From Lonepinella koalarum (GTDB lineage: Bacteria; Pseudomonadota; Gammaproteobacteria; Enterobacterales; Pasteurellaceae): a DNA stretch of 64,000 nt. This document shows positions 56,419-64,000 of the stretch, one piece after another. Every line of letters begins with the position of its first letter. The first letter of the stretch is position 1. The DNA lies in the NCBI GenBank assembly GCA_030525745.1, contig JAUNED010000006.1:1-64000 (forward strand), given 5' to 3'. The position numbers and the translations under genes are program-made. A model generated the notes under the pieces. The model was not told where the DNA came from, ran no database searches, and was given only the letters and a program-made list of their open reading frames with translations.

Positions 56419-57376
56419 AAAAATCGGTATTCTACTCGCCAATCTCGGCACACCTGATGCGCCTACTGCATCGGCAATTCGTCCTTATTTACGCCAATTT
56501 TTGAGCGATCCTCGTGTGGTAGATATACCTAAATGGCGTTGGTGGCCATTACTTAATGGGATTATTTTACCTCGTCGTTCCAAGCGAGTTGCAAAAAACT
56601 ACCAAGAAATTTGGACGGAACAAGGTTCACCCTTACTGGCAATTACCCAACAACAGCAACAAGCATTACAACAGTATTTTGATAATAAATATCTTGATAT
56701 TAGTGTAGAAATTGGAATGACTTACGGCAACCCGTCGATTGAAAGTGCGGTGCAAAAATTGACAGATTTGAAAGTAGATAAAATCATTATTCTGCCACTC
56801 TATCCGCAATATAGCAGCAGCACAACAGCACCGGTTTTTGATGCCTTTGCTGTTGCATTAAAAAAACAACGGCGCATTGTGCCTTTTGAATTTATTCATT
56901 CCTACCCGACAGATGAAAATTATATCTCAGCATTGGTAGACAGTATTCAGGCAAAATGGAAAGAAGAGGAATTTTTGTTGTTTTCCTACCATGGAATTCC
57001 ATTACGTTATGAAGAAATGGGCGATTATTATCGTGAAGATTGTCGAAAAACTACTCTTGCCGTAGTCAATAAATTAGGTTTGAAGGAAACACAATGGGCG
57101 ATGACTTTCCAATCACGCTTTGGGCGAGAGGAATGGCTACAGCCCTATACCGATGAATTTATGCAAAATGCCGCTAAACAAGGAATTAAAAAAATGGCGG
57201 TGATCTGTCCCGGTTTTTCTACTGATTGTTTGGAAACCTTAGAAGAAATCGAGGAAGAAAACCGTGAATATTTTCTACATAACGGAGGCAAATCCTATCA
57301 ATATATTCCTGCACTTAATGCAACACCTGCTCACATTGAAATGATGGCCAATTTAATTCAGCAACGTCTAACCTAA
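56411..57376 (+). CDS. hemH: Ferrochelatase
   Basis: A 321-residue enzyme that inserts Fe2+ into protoporphyrin IX, the last step of haem synthesis. The metal-site His is in [19 protein letters not shown] near residue 190 and the acidic residues in [21 protein letters not shown] near 265. Some Pasteurellaceae keep hemH even when earlier haem genes are lost, so they can use protoporphyrin. It shares a transcript with ydiJ and the thioesterase gene. Confidence 0.95.
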   Translation: MNKKIGILLANLGTPDAPTASAIRPYLRQFLSDPRVVDIPKWRWWPLLNGIILPRRSKRVAKNYQEIWTEQGSPLLAITQQQQQALQQYFDNKYLDISVEIGMTYGNPSIESAVQKLTDLKVDKIIILPLYPQYSSSTTAPVFDAFAVALKKQRRIVPFEFIHSYPTDENYISALVDSIQAKWKEEEFLLFSYHGIPLRYEEMGDYYREDCRKTTLAVVNKLGLKETQWAMTFQSRFGREEWLQPYTDEFMQNAAKQGIKKMAVICPGFSTDCLETLEEIEEENREYFLHNGGKSYQYIPALNATPAHIEMMANLIQQRLT

Positions 57377-57437
57377 AATTTGTCAAGAATTGAACTGGCT
57401 TATCAGCAATATCAAATCAATATCATCTTCCTCTGAT

Positions 57438-57469
57438 AAAAAGAAGACCGATTCCTCGGCCTTCTTTTT
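57438..57469. terminator. Bidirectional terminator between hemH and the ABC exporter
   Basis: AAAAAGAAGACCGA and TCGGCCTTCTTTTT form a stem with one mismatch around TTCC, with T-runs on both strands. It lies between convergent genes. Confidence 0.9.
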
Positions 57470-57482
57470 ATTGCTACACCAA

Positions 57483-59141
57483 TTAACTAACCCTACCGTT
57501 TTCAATATGGATTACTTTATCGCAAATTGCCATAGTTGAAGCTCGATGGCTGACCAGAATAATCAATTTTTCGGCTTTCACCTTCAGTAAAGATTGTAAA
57601 ATCATTGCTTCGTTGAGGCTGTCTAAATTACTGGTTGGTTCATCAAGTAAAATAATAGGAGCATTGTGTAAAAAGGCTCGAGCAATACCTATTCGTTGTT
57701 TTTCACCATCAGAAAGGTTATTCCCCATTTCTGTAATTTTCGTCTCATATCCTTCCGGCAAACTCATAATAAATTCGTGAATGCTGGCTTTTTGGGCAGC
57801 CTCAACGACTTGCTCTTTAGTCGCCTGACGATTCGCCATACGAATATTTTCATAAATACTTTCATTGAAAATATAGGTTTGCTGGGTGATATAAGCTATT
57901 TTTTCACGTAAATTCGCTGTATTAATGGCCGAAAGTGCGGTTTGATTTAAACGGATTTCTCCCGATTGAGGATCAAAGAAACGCATAATCAGTTTCAATA
58001 AGGTCGATTTTCCACTACCACTTTTGCCTTGAATACCAAGGATCTGTCCTTTCTGCATACTGAAAGTAATTTGACTTAGGATCTTTTCTTGAGCATACGA
58101 AAAATCCAATGAATGCACTTCAATTTGTTGAATATCTTGTAGATTTTTTCCATTAGTCACTTCTTTTAATTCAGGCTCTTCTGCCAACAAGCCTAACACA
58201 CGTTCACCACTAGCTAAGGTTTGCAGCATGTTATTAGATAAGTTACTCAAGGCAATGACCGGGCCATAACTGGACATTAATAAAATCACAGCCACTAAAA
58301 AACCGGCAAAATTGATTTGTTCTATGGAATATAACCATAACCCCACAGCTAATATCAGAATATTAAAAAAAGACACCGCACTTTCAGTGTAAGCACGTAC
58401 TTTACCTTCTTGTGCTTTAATTAAATAAAAGGCCTCATCAATAGCATGGCTTCGGCGATTAATTTCATCTAGTCTTACTTGTTCATTGCCAAAGAGTTGT
58501 ACTTCTTTCATACCACGAAGACTATCAAGGAAATAATCATTCATTTCTCCCACTAATTCACGGTAGCGGCGCCCTTCTTCTCTTGCCATTTGAGTTGTTA
58601 TAATCGGTAAAATCACTCCAACCGTGAAATAAGCGGCTAAGGCAACCAAAACAAACCATAGCGAAATATGTCCGAACACAAAAAGCAGAATGCCGGAAGT
58701 TAAAAAAGCAATCACAATGGGCGCAATAGTGTGAGCATAGAATACTTCAAGCAATTCAATATCATTGGTGACTAGCGAAAGTAATTGGCCGGCTTGTTTA
58801 TCTTGCAATTTAACAAAGGCCTGTTTGCGTAGTGCAAAAAAGACTTTATCACGCAATAAGGCCAATAAACGGAAAGCAATGTAATGTCCCGAATATTGTT
58901 CTAGATAACGCAATAAACCACGTAGTACTGCCAAAACTAAAAGTGCGGTCAAAATCGAGGAAATATCGAAAGGCGTATCAAAACCAAGCAAGTTTGATAA
59001 TCCTAATGCACCAAGCACCATGATAAAAATGGCCGCCAAAAAACCGAGTGTTCCCATAATCACAGTAAAACTCATGACATGAGCTAAAGGACGCACTAAT
59101 TTAAGTAAATGCCACATAATGACAAATCCATTTTTACGCAT
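57483..59141 (-). CDS. CydC-like ABC exporter half-transporter
   Basis: A half-transporter of about 552 residues, with six membrane helices (about 10-300) and an ATPase domain (GKSGSGKST near 370, LSDGEKQRIGIARAF near 475, IILLDEPTSNLD). It pairs with the upstream gene. The signature LSDGE, in place of LSGGQ, marks a degenerate site, as in many heterodimers. Start placed at 59141 behind GAGGGG, overlapping the partner's stop by eight bases. CydDC exports thiols or carries haem in E. coli; here the similarity is to the CydC/HI0663-type group, so the substrate is open. Confidence 0.75.
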   Translation of the reverse strand: MRKNGFVIMWHLLKLVRPLAHVMSFTVIMGTLGFLAAIFIMVLGALGLSNLLGFDTPFDISSILTALLVLAVLRGLLRYLEQYSGHYIAFRLLALLRDKVFFALRKQAFVKLQDKQAGQLLSLVTNDIELLEVFYAHTIAPIVIAFLTSGILLFVFGHISLWFVLVALAAYFTVGVILPIITTQMAREEGRRYRELVGEMNDYFLDSLRGMKEVQLFGNEQVRLDEINRRSHAIDEAFYLIKAQEGKVRAYTESAVSFFNILILAVGLWLYSIEQINFAGFLVAVILLMSSYGPVIALSNLSNNMLQTLASGERVLGLLAEEPELKEVTNGKNLQDIQQIEVHSLDFSYAQEKILSQITFSMQKGQILGIQGKSGSGKSTLLKLIMRFFDPQSGEIRLNQTALSAINTANLREKIAYITQQTYIFNESIYENIRMANRQATKEQVVEAAQKASIHEFIMSLPEGYETKITEMGNNLSDGEKQRIGIARAFLHNAPIILLDEPTSNLDSLNEAMILQSLLKVKAEKLIILVSHRASTMAICDKVIHIENGRVS

Positions 59142-60882
59142 GTTGCCCCTCCTCTGATTGGCGGATATTCTCCAATTCCCGTTGTTGATTGAACATTTCC
59201 GCATATTGAGCCTGTTTTGCCATTAAGCTTAAGTGATCACCTTGTTCCACTAATTCACCTTTATTTAATACATAAATGCAATCTGCATTCACTGCATTAG
59301 CAAGTCGATGAGAAATCATCACGATGGTTTTAGTGGATTTCAAGCGTTGAATAAATTGCAGGATAATTTCTTCACTTTCCACATCAATATTACTGGTTGC
59401 TTCGTCAAAAATATAAAAATCAGCATCGTGCAATAACGCCCTCGCTAATGCCAAGCGCTGAATTTGTCCACCGGATAAATTTGTACCTCGGCTCAATAAT
59501 GGCATATCCAAACCACCGTTTTCACGCACAAAATTTGCCAAATTAACCTGTTCAAGAGCCGTGTAAATTTGCTCATCAGTAGCAGCCTTGTTTGCCATTA
59601 ACATATTCTCACGCAAAGTGCCTTTGAATACATAGCTACTATGACTCACCAAAGCAATATGGCGATAAAGAGAATGACGGTCAATTTGATTGACCTCTAC
59701 GCCATTAAAATAAATACCTCCCTGCTGTGCCTTAAAAAAACCCATTAATAAAGAGACTAATGTCGATTTACCACAACCGCTTTTACCTACAAATACACTT
59801 AATTTTTTCGGCTGAATAGTTAAATTCAACTGCCGAATTGCTGTTTTTTCATTAGGATAGGTAAAAGTCAGATCCTTGATTTGCACCCTAACATCATTTT
59901 CAGCGTTAAAATTGACCGCACTCTGATTCATTTCCACTGGCGTATCGAGCAAAGTAAAAATCTTATCGGAAGCCGCTTTGCCGTTCATTGCTACATGAAA
60001 AAAAGATCCCAATAAACGTAAAGGAATAAAAAACTCGGAAGACAACAAAATAAATAAGATCACACCAAAAATTGTCAAATTACCGGCTTGAAATTGCAAT
60101 AACGCCGTTAAAATACCGATTGCCGCACCGCCATAAGCCAATAAATCCATTAATGACACGGAATTGAGCTGCATAGTCAGCACTTTCATGGTAATTTTAC
60201 GGAAATGTTCCGCTTCGGCATCCATTACTTTCGCCTTGTACTCATCATCTTGATAAACTTTAAGCGTGATCAATCCCTGCAAATTATCTAAAAAGCTACT
60301 ACCCAGCCCAACATAAATTCCCCAATATTTTGCCAATAATTTTTTTGCAAGTTTATTCACTGCAATAATCGACATTGGAATTAAAGGCACACAAACCAGT
60401 AAAACCAATGCTGTAGAAGGGCTGAAAAAGACTAAAAATAAAAATAAGGTCAGGGGAGCTAACAGACTATAGAACAACTGAGGTAAATAACGCCCGAAAT
60501 AAATTTCCAATTGTTCCACACCTTCAGAGGCCATTTGAATAATCGACGAAGTGGCTTGTTGATTAACTTGGTTTAAGGGCATGGAAGACAATTTTTGATA
60601 AATCAATGTACGCAGATGATGTTTAACTTTTGTGCTGGCATGATAAGAAGATTGGGCTGATTTTTTACTGGAAAAAGCCCGTAACCAAAGGGAAAAAAAT
60701 AATAAAATGAACAGTAATAATAAATAATCGAATGTTTTCTCAAAGGCATTTTGTAAAATAAAGGCAAAAATGACCGCACTTAATATCCCACCCAATAATG
60801 TCAGCCAGTTCCACAGCACAGTGATTTTTATCCATTTTTTGCTGTCCGGCACGCTGTTAATCAGGCGTTTATCAATCATCAT
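59134..60882 (-). CDS. CydD-like ABC exporter half-transporter
   Basis: A 582-residue half-transporter with six helices (about 25-300) and an ATPase domain (GKSGCGKST near 365, LSGGQIQRLALARAL near 475, FYIFDEATSNID). The CydD-type segment GVEQLEIYFGRYLPQLFYSLLAPL near 120-145 is clear. It forms a heterodimer with the downstream gene and is five bases after the DUF454 gene. CydDC function is needed for cytochrome bd assembly; this pair lies beside hemH but whether it is the true CydDC or a second related exporter cannot be settled here. Confidence 0.75.
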   Translation of the reverse strand: MMIDKRLINSVPDSKKWIKITVLWNWLTLLGGILSAVIFAFILQNAFEKTFDYLLLLFILLFFSLWLRAFSSKKSAQSSYHASTKVKHHLRTLIYQKLSSMPLNQVNQQATSSIIQMASEGVEQLEIYFGRYLPQLFYSLLAPLTLFLFLVFFSPSTALVLLVCVPLIPMSIIAVNKLAKKLLAKYWGIYVGLGSSFLDNLQGLITLKVYQDDEYKAKVMDAEAEHFRKITMKVLTMQLNSVSLMDLLAYGGAAIGILTALLQFQAGNLTIFGVILFILLSSEFFIPLRLLGSFFHVAMNGKAASDKIFTLLDTPVEMNQSAVNFNAENDVRVQIKDLTFTYPNEKTAIRQLNLTIQPKKLSVFVGKSGCGKSTLVSLLMGFFKAQQGGIYFNGVEVNQIDRHSLYRHIALVSHSSYVFKGTLRENMLMANKAATDEQIYTALEQVNLANFVRENGGLDMPLLSRGTNLSGGQIQRLALARALLHDADFYIFDEATSNIDVESEEIILQFIQRLKSTKTIVMISHRLANAVNADCIYVLNKGELVEQGDHLSLMAKQAQYAEMFNQQRELENIRQSEEGQHA

Positions 60883-60887
60883 AACTA

Positions 60888-61250
60888 TTATTCCTCAATT
60901 GTTTTAATCCAAAAGAAAAAGAACCAATATTCCACTAATAACAAAACCACAATCGTTGTCTTACCGTAAATATTCGGGGTGAAATAGAATGAAATTGCCA
61001 TCATTAATGTGGAAATAAATAAGATATAAGCTTTGGATTTTTTAGTTAAAGCCCGTTGTTCATCAAAGCTTTTCAGATATTTCTGATAAATCTGCGTGCT
61101 CAGAAACCAGCGATGTAAACGTTCGGAACTTTTGCCAAAAAAGAACAGTGTAAGCAATAAAAAAGGCGTTGTAGGCAATATAGGTAAGAAAGCCCCTAAA
61201 ATCCCTAAGCCCAGAAAGAAAAAACCTAAAAAAATATATAAATATCGCAT
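60888..61250 (-). CDS. DUF454 (YbaN-like) membrane protein
   Basis: A 120-residue inner-membrane protein of family DUF454. It starts MRYLYIFLGFFFLGLGILGAFLPILPTTPFLLL, the family hallmark with conserved Pro-rich turn, followed by a polar loop and two more helices. Start at 61250 is preceded by GGGGCG; a TTG 10 codons earlier is less likely. No function is established for YbaN. It is the first gene of the unit with the CydDC-like exporter, so the three may act together. Confidence 0.85.
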   Translation of the reverse strand: MRYLYIFLGFFFLGLGILGAFLPILPTTPFLLLTLFFFGKSSERLHRWFLSTQIYQKYLKSFDEQRALTKKSKAYILFISTLMMAISFYFTPNIYGKTTIVVLLLVEYWFFFFWIKTIEE

Positions 61251-61369
61251 AATTCGCCCCACAATAAAAATAATTCTCAATTATATCTAATTTATTTAGA
61301 TTTTGAAGCCTTGATTTTGTAAAATACGCCTAAATATGTAGATCATCTTTTTTAATAGGACACTTTTGT

Positions 61370-63409
61370 ATGCAAAATCCATTACTTGAAAATACTACAC
61401 TGCCTCAATTTAGCAAAATTAAACCTGAACATATTCAGCCTGCCATTCAGCAATTAATTCAAGATTGCCGGGATACTACAGAACAACTGCTAAAGCAACC
61501 GCACTTTACATGGCAAAATTTCTGTTCCCCCTTATCAGAAGTCAATGATCGCCTCAGTAAGGCTTGGTCTCCGATAGGCCATTTAAATGCTGTTAAAAAT
61601 AGCCCTGAATTACGTGAAGCTTACCAAGCTTGTTTGCCTCTCTTATCTGAATACGGTACTTGGGTCGGGCAACATCAAGGACTATACAATGCCTATGTCA
61701 GCCTAAAAAACAGTAAAGAATTTGCTACTTATAGCCAAGCTCAGAAAAAAGCCATTGAAAACAGTTTGCGTGACTTTGAATTATCGGGTATTTCCTTACC
61801 TGCAACACAACAAAAACGCTATGGTGAAATTGTATCTCGATTATCGGAATTAAATTCGCAATTCAGTAATAATGTGCTAGATGCTACTATGGGCTGGGAA
61901 AAAATTATTACCGATGAAAACCAATTGAAAGGTTTACCGGAAAGTGCATTACAAGCGGCGAAACAATCTGCCGAAAGTAAAGGTCTTGAAGGCTTCCGCT
62001 TTACTCTTGAGTTTCCAAGCTATATTCCAGTTTTAACCTATTGTGAAAATCGTGAATTGCGTGAAGAAATGTACCGAGCTTATGTGACCAGAGCGTCAGA
62101 ACAAGGCCCGAATGCAGGCAAATGGGATAATACAGCGATTATGGAAGAAATTCTAAGCCTACGCTTGGAACTGGCTAAATTACTGGGATTTGAGCGTTAT
62201 ACAGATCTTTCTTTAGCCACAAAAATGGCAGAACATCCTCAACAAGTCTTAGATTTTCTCGACAATTTAGCTGCACGTTCCAAAGCACAAGGGGAAAAAG
62301 AATTAGCCGAATTATTGGCATTCTGCCAAACTCAAGAAAATGTGACCGCACTTGAGCCTTGGGACATCGGTTTTTACAGCGAAAAACAAAAACAGGCCCT
62401 CTATTCTATCAATGATGAGGAACTTCGCCCTTATTTTCCGGAAGAACGCGTACTTTCCGGCTTATTTGAATTGGTTAAACGCATTTTTAATATTCGTGCC
62501 GTTGAGCGTTTTGATGTAGATACTTATCACAAAGATGTGCGTTTCTTCGATTTAATAGACGAAACTAATGAAGTGCGAGGTAGTTTTTATTTAGATTTAT
62601 ATGCTCGCGAACATAAACGTGGTGGCGCTTGGATGGATGACTGCGTTGGACGTAAACGCAAAGCTGACGGCACTATACAAAAACCTGTTGCCTATTTAAC
62701 CTGTAATTTTAATGCTCCAGTGGGCGGAAAACCGGCTTTATTTACCCACGATGAAGTCACAACATTATTCCACGAATTCGGTCATGGTATTCATCACATG
62801 TTGACTCAAATTGACATTGGCGATGTATCCGGTATTAACGGCGTACCTTGGGACGCTGTCGAACTCCCTAGCCAATTCTTAGAAAATTGGTGCTGGGAAG
62901 AAGACGCACTTGCCTTTATTTCAGGACATTTTGAAAGTGGCGAACCTTTACCGAAAGAAAAATTAACACAATTACTGAAAGCGAAAAATTTCCAAGCTGC
63001 CATGTTTGTCCTTCGACAATTAGAGTTTGGTTTATTCGATTTCCGTCTGCATCATCATTATGAAGCCGGTAAAAACAACCAAATTTTAGATACCTTACAG
63101 GCTGTGAAAAAAGATGTAGCTGTGATCAAAGCTGTAGAATGGGCAAGAACACCTCATAGCTTTAGCCATATTTTTGCCGGCGGCTATGCAGCAGGTTATT
63201 ATAGCTATTTATGGGCAGAAGTACTTTCTGCCGATGCATTTTCCCGCTTTGAGGAAGAAGGCATTTTCAATTTGACAACAGGCCAATCTTTCTTAAATGA
63301 GATTTTAACTCGAGGCGGATCTGAAGAACCTATGGTATTGTTTGAGCGATTCCGTGGACGAAAACCTACCTTAGATGCCTTACTACGCCATAAAGGTATT
63401 CGTGGCTAA
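61370..63409 (+). CDS. prlC: Oligopeptidase A (PrlC)
   Basis: A 679-residue M3-family zinc metallopeptidase of the cytoplasm that degrades short peptides, including cleaved signal peptides. The zinc motif is seen as TTLFHEFGHGIHHML near residue 470, with the third ligand Glu about 28 residues on (DAVELPSQFLENW). N-terminal NPLLENTTLPQFSKIKPEHIQPAI matches PrlC. Its gene stands alone, with a terminator at 63467-63505. Confidence 0.95.
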   Translation: MQNPLLENTTLPQFSKIKPEHIQPAIQQLIQDCRDTTEQLLKQPHFTWQNFCSPLSEVNDRLSKAWSPIGHLNAVKNSPELREAYQACLPLLSEYGTWVGQHQGLYNAYVSLKNSKEFATYSQAQKKAIENSLRDFELSGISLPATQQKRYGEIVSRLSELNSQFSNNVLDATMGWEKIITDENQLKGLPESALQAAKQSAESKGLEGFRFTLEFPSYIPVLTYCENRELREEMYRAYVTRASEQGPNAGKWDNTAIMEEILSLRLELAKLLGFERYTDLSLATKMAEHPQQVLDFLDNLAARSKAQGEKELAELLAFCQTQENVTALEPWDIGFYSEKQKQALYSINDEELRPYFPEERVLSGLFELVKRIFNIRAVERFDVDTYHKDVRFFDLIDETNEVRGSFYLDLYAREHKRGGAWMDDCVGRKRKADGTIQKPVAYLTCNFNAPVGGKPALFTHDEVTTLFHEFGHGIHHMLTQIDIGDVSGINGVPWDAVELPSQFLENWCWEEDALAFISGHFESGEPLPKEKLTQLLKAKNFQAAMFVLRQLEFGLFDFRLHHHYEAGKNNQILDTLQAVKKDVAVIKAVEWARTPHSFSHIFAGGYAAGYYSYLWAEVLSADAFSRFEEEGIFNLTTGQSFLNEILTRGGSEEPMVLFERFRGRKPTLDALLRHKGIRG

Positions 63410-63466
63410 AAGCAAAATAAGCAAAAAATCCACCGCACTTTGCAGAAAATTAATCTAAGTCAAGTC

Positions 63467-63505
63467 CCTTGTAATGAATACTTTGTATCATTACAAGGCT
63501 TTTTA
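63467..63505 (+). terminator. Terminator of prlC
   Basis: CCTTGTAATGA (63467-63477) pairs with TCATTACAAGG (63488-63498), the stem extending inward with one bulge, followed by CTTTTT. Confidence 0.9.
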
Positions 63506-63524
63506 TTTTATCTCTTTTATTTTT

Positions 63525-64000
63525 ATGAACATTCACAGCGAACAATTAGAACAAGCAATTCTCAGTGCAGTAAATCATGAAGTCGTGCCTGCTTTAGGTT
63601 GTACCGAACCTATTTCTCTGGCGCTAGCCTCTGCCATTGCCCGCCAACACTTAGGGCATTTTCCTGAAAGAATTGAAGCCAAAGTCTCACCGAATTTAAT
63701 GAAAAACGGTATGGGCGTTACTGTGCCGGGAACAGCTACCGTAGGTTTGCCTATGGCGGCCGCCATTGGTGCCATTGGTGGTGATGCTTCAGCCGGTTTG
63801 GAAGTACTCAAAAATATTACGCCGGAACAAGTTTCTCAAGCAAAAGCCATGTTGAACAACCATCAGGTGAGCATCTCTATTTTTGAAACCGAGCATATTC
63901 TATATTCGGAAGCGACGCTATTTTATCAGCAAGATATAGTTCGTGTTCGTATTGCAGAACATCATACCAATGTTATTTACATTGAAAAAAACGGGCAAAC
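63525..64000 (+). CDS. cyuA: L-cysteine desulfidase family protein (CyuA/YhaM), 5' part
   Basis: The first 158 codons of a protein of the UPF0597 (CyuA/YhaM) family, cut off by the window edge. The N-terminus shows the Fe-S/substrate motif VPALGCTEPISLALASAIARQHL near residue 22 and PNLMKNGMGVTVPGT near 63, followed by GLPMAAAIGAIGGD. Family members break down L-cysteine to pyruvate, ammonia and sulfide. The start follows the prlC terminator by 20 bases. No obvious ribosome site; ATG chosen for the family-typical N-terminus. Confidence 0.85.
   Translation, partial: MNIHSEQLEQAILSAVNHEVVPALGCTEPISLALASAIARQHLGHFPERIEAKVSPNLMKNGMGVTVPGTATVGLPMAAAIGAIGGDASAGLEVLKNITPEQVSQAKAMLNNHQVSISIFETEHILYSEATLFYQQDIVRVRIAEHHTNVIYIEKNGQ

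Overview
The window is chromosomal DNA of a member of the Pasteurellaceae. The 9-base DNA uptake signal AAGTGCGGT, or its complement ACCGCACTT, occurs about 50 times by eye, both inside genes and as inverted pairs that form terminators. The gene content and order (thiZXY with thiM, potABCD, afuABC, mla-murA, ydiJ-hemH, a pqqL-like pair) fit Haemophilus, Pasteurella, Aggregatibacter or Rodentibacter. No rRNA, IS element, prophage or CRISPR array is visible. Almost every gene is intact, and the last one runs off the right edge.

Layout. 0.2-5.0 kb: a TPP riboswitch, then a thiamine-precursor salvage operon (thiZ, thiX, thiY, thiM, MFS transporter). 5.1-7.5 kb: an oxidant-response locus with an AraC-type regulator resembling the hypochlorite sensor RclR, divergent from an AhpD-like protein, a periplasmic rhodanese and an RclC-family membrane protein. 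7.5-12.8 kb: a TonB-dependent receptor followed by an M16 lipoprotein protease, a pair that resembles YddB/PqqL and the FusA/FusC protein-piracy systems, with a candidate Fur box. 12.8-17.1 kb: a run of secreted, lipoprotein and membrane proteins (CAP domain, VanY-type peptidase and several of unknown function). 17.3-28.8 kb: housekeeping genes, with a cold shock protein, mpl, murA, ibaG, mlaBCDEF, xseA, roxA, rnfH, ratA and tldD.

29-43.8 kb: rng, putP, cmoB, the 4.5S RNA gene, ycaO, a family 8 glycosyltransferase, potABC and potD, a T4 endonuclease V-like glycosylase, a sugar efflux MFS protein, an AsmA-like protein and dcd. 43.9-50.4 kb: an afu operon with three tandem, diverged substrate-binding proteins, a fused permease and an ATPase. 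It lies behind a well-placed CRP-dependent promoter, which favours sugar-phosphate import over iron. 50.5-64 kb: tcdA, mltA, initiator tRNA, ydiJ, a YdiI thioesterase gene, hemH, a CydDC-like ABC exporter pair with a DUF454 protein, prlC and the start of a cysteine desulfidase gene.

The three regions most worth following up are the afu operon, the rcl-like locus and the receptor-protease pair. All three are built for life on a host mucosa: scavenging host metabolites and iron proteins, and surviving neutrophil or peroxidase oxidants.
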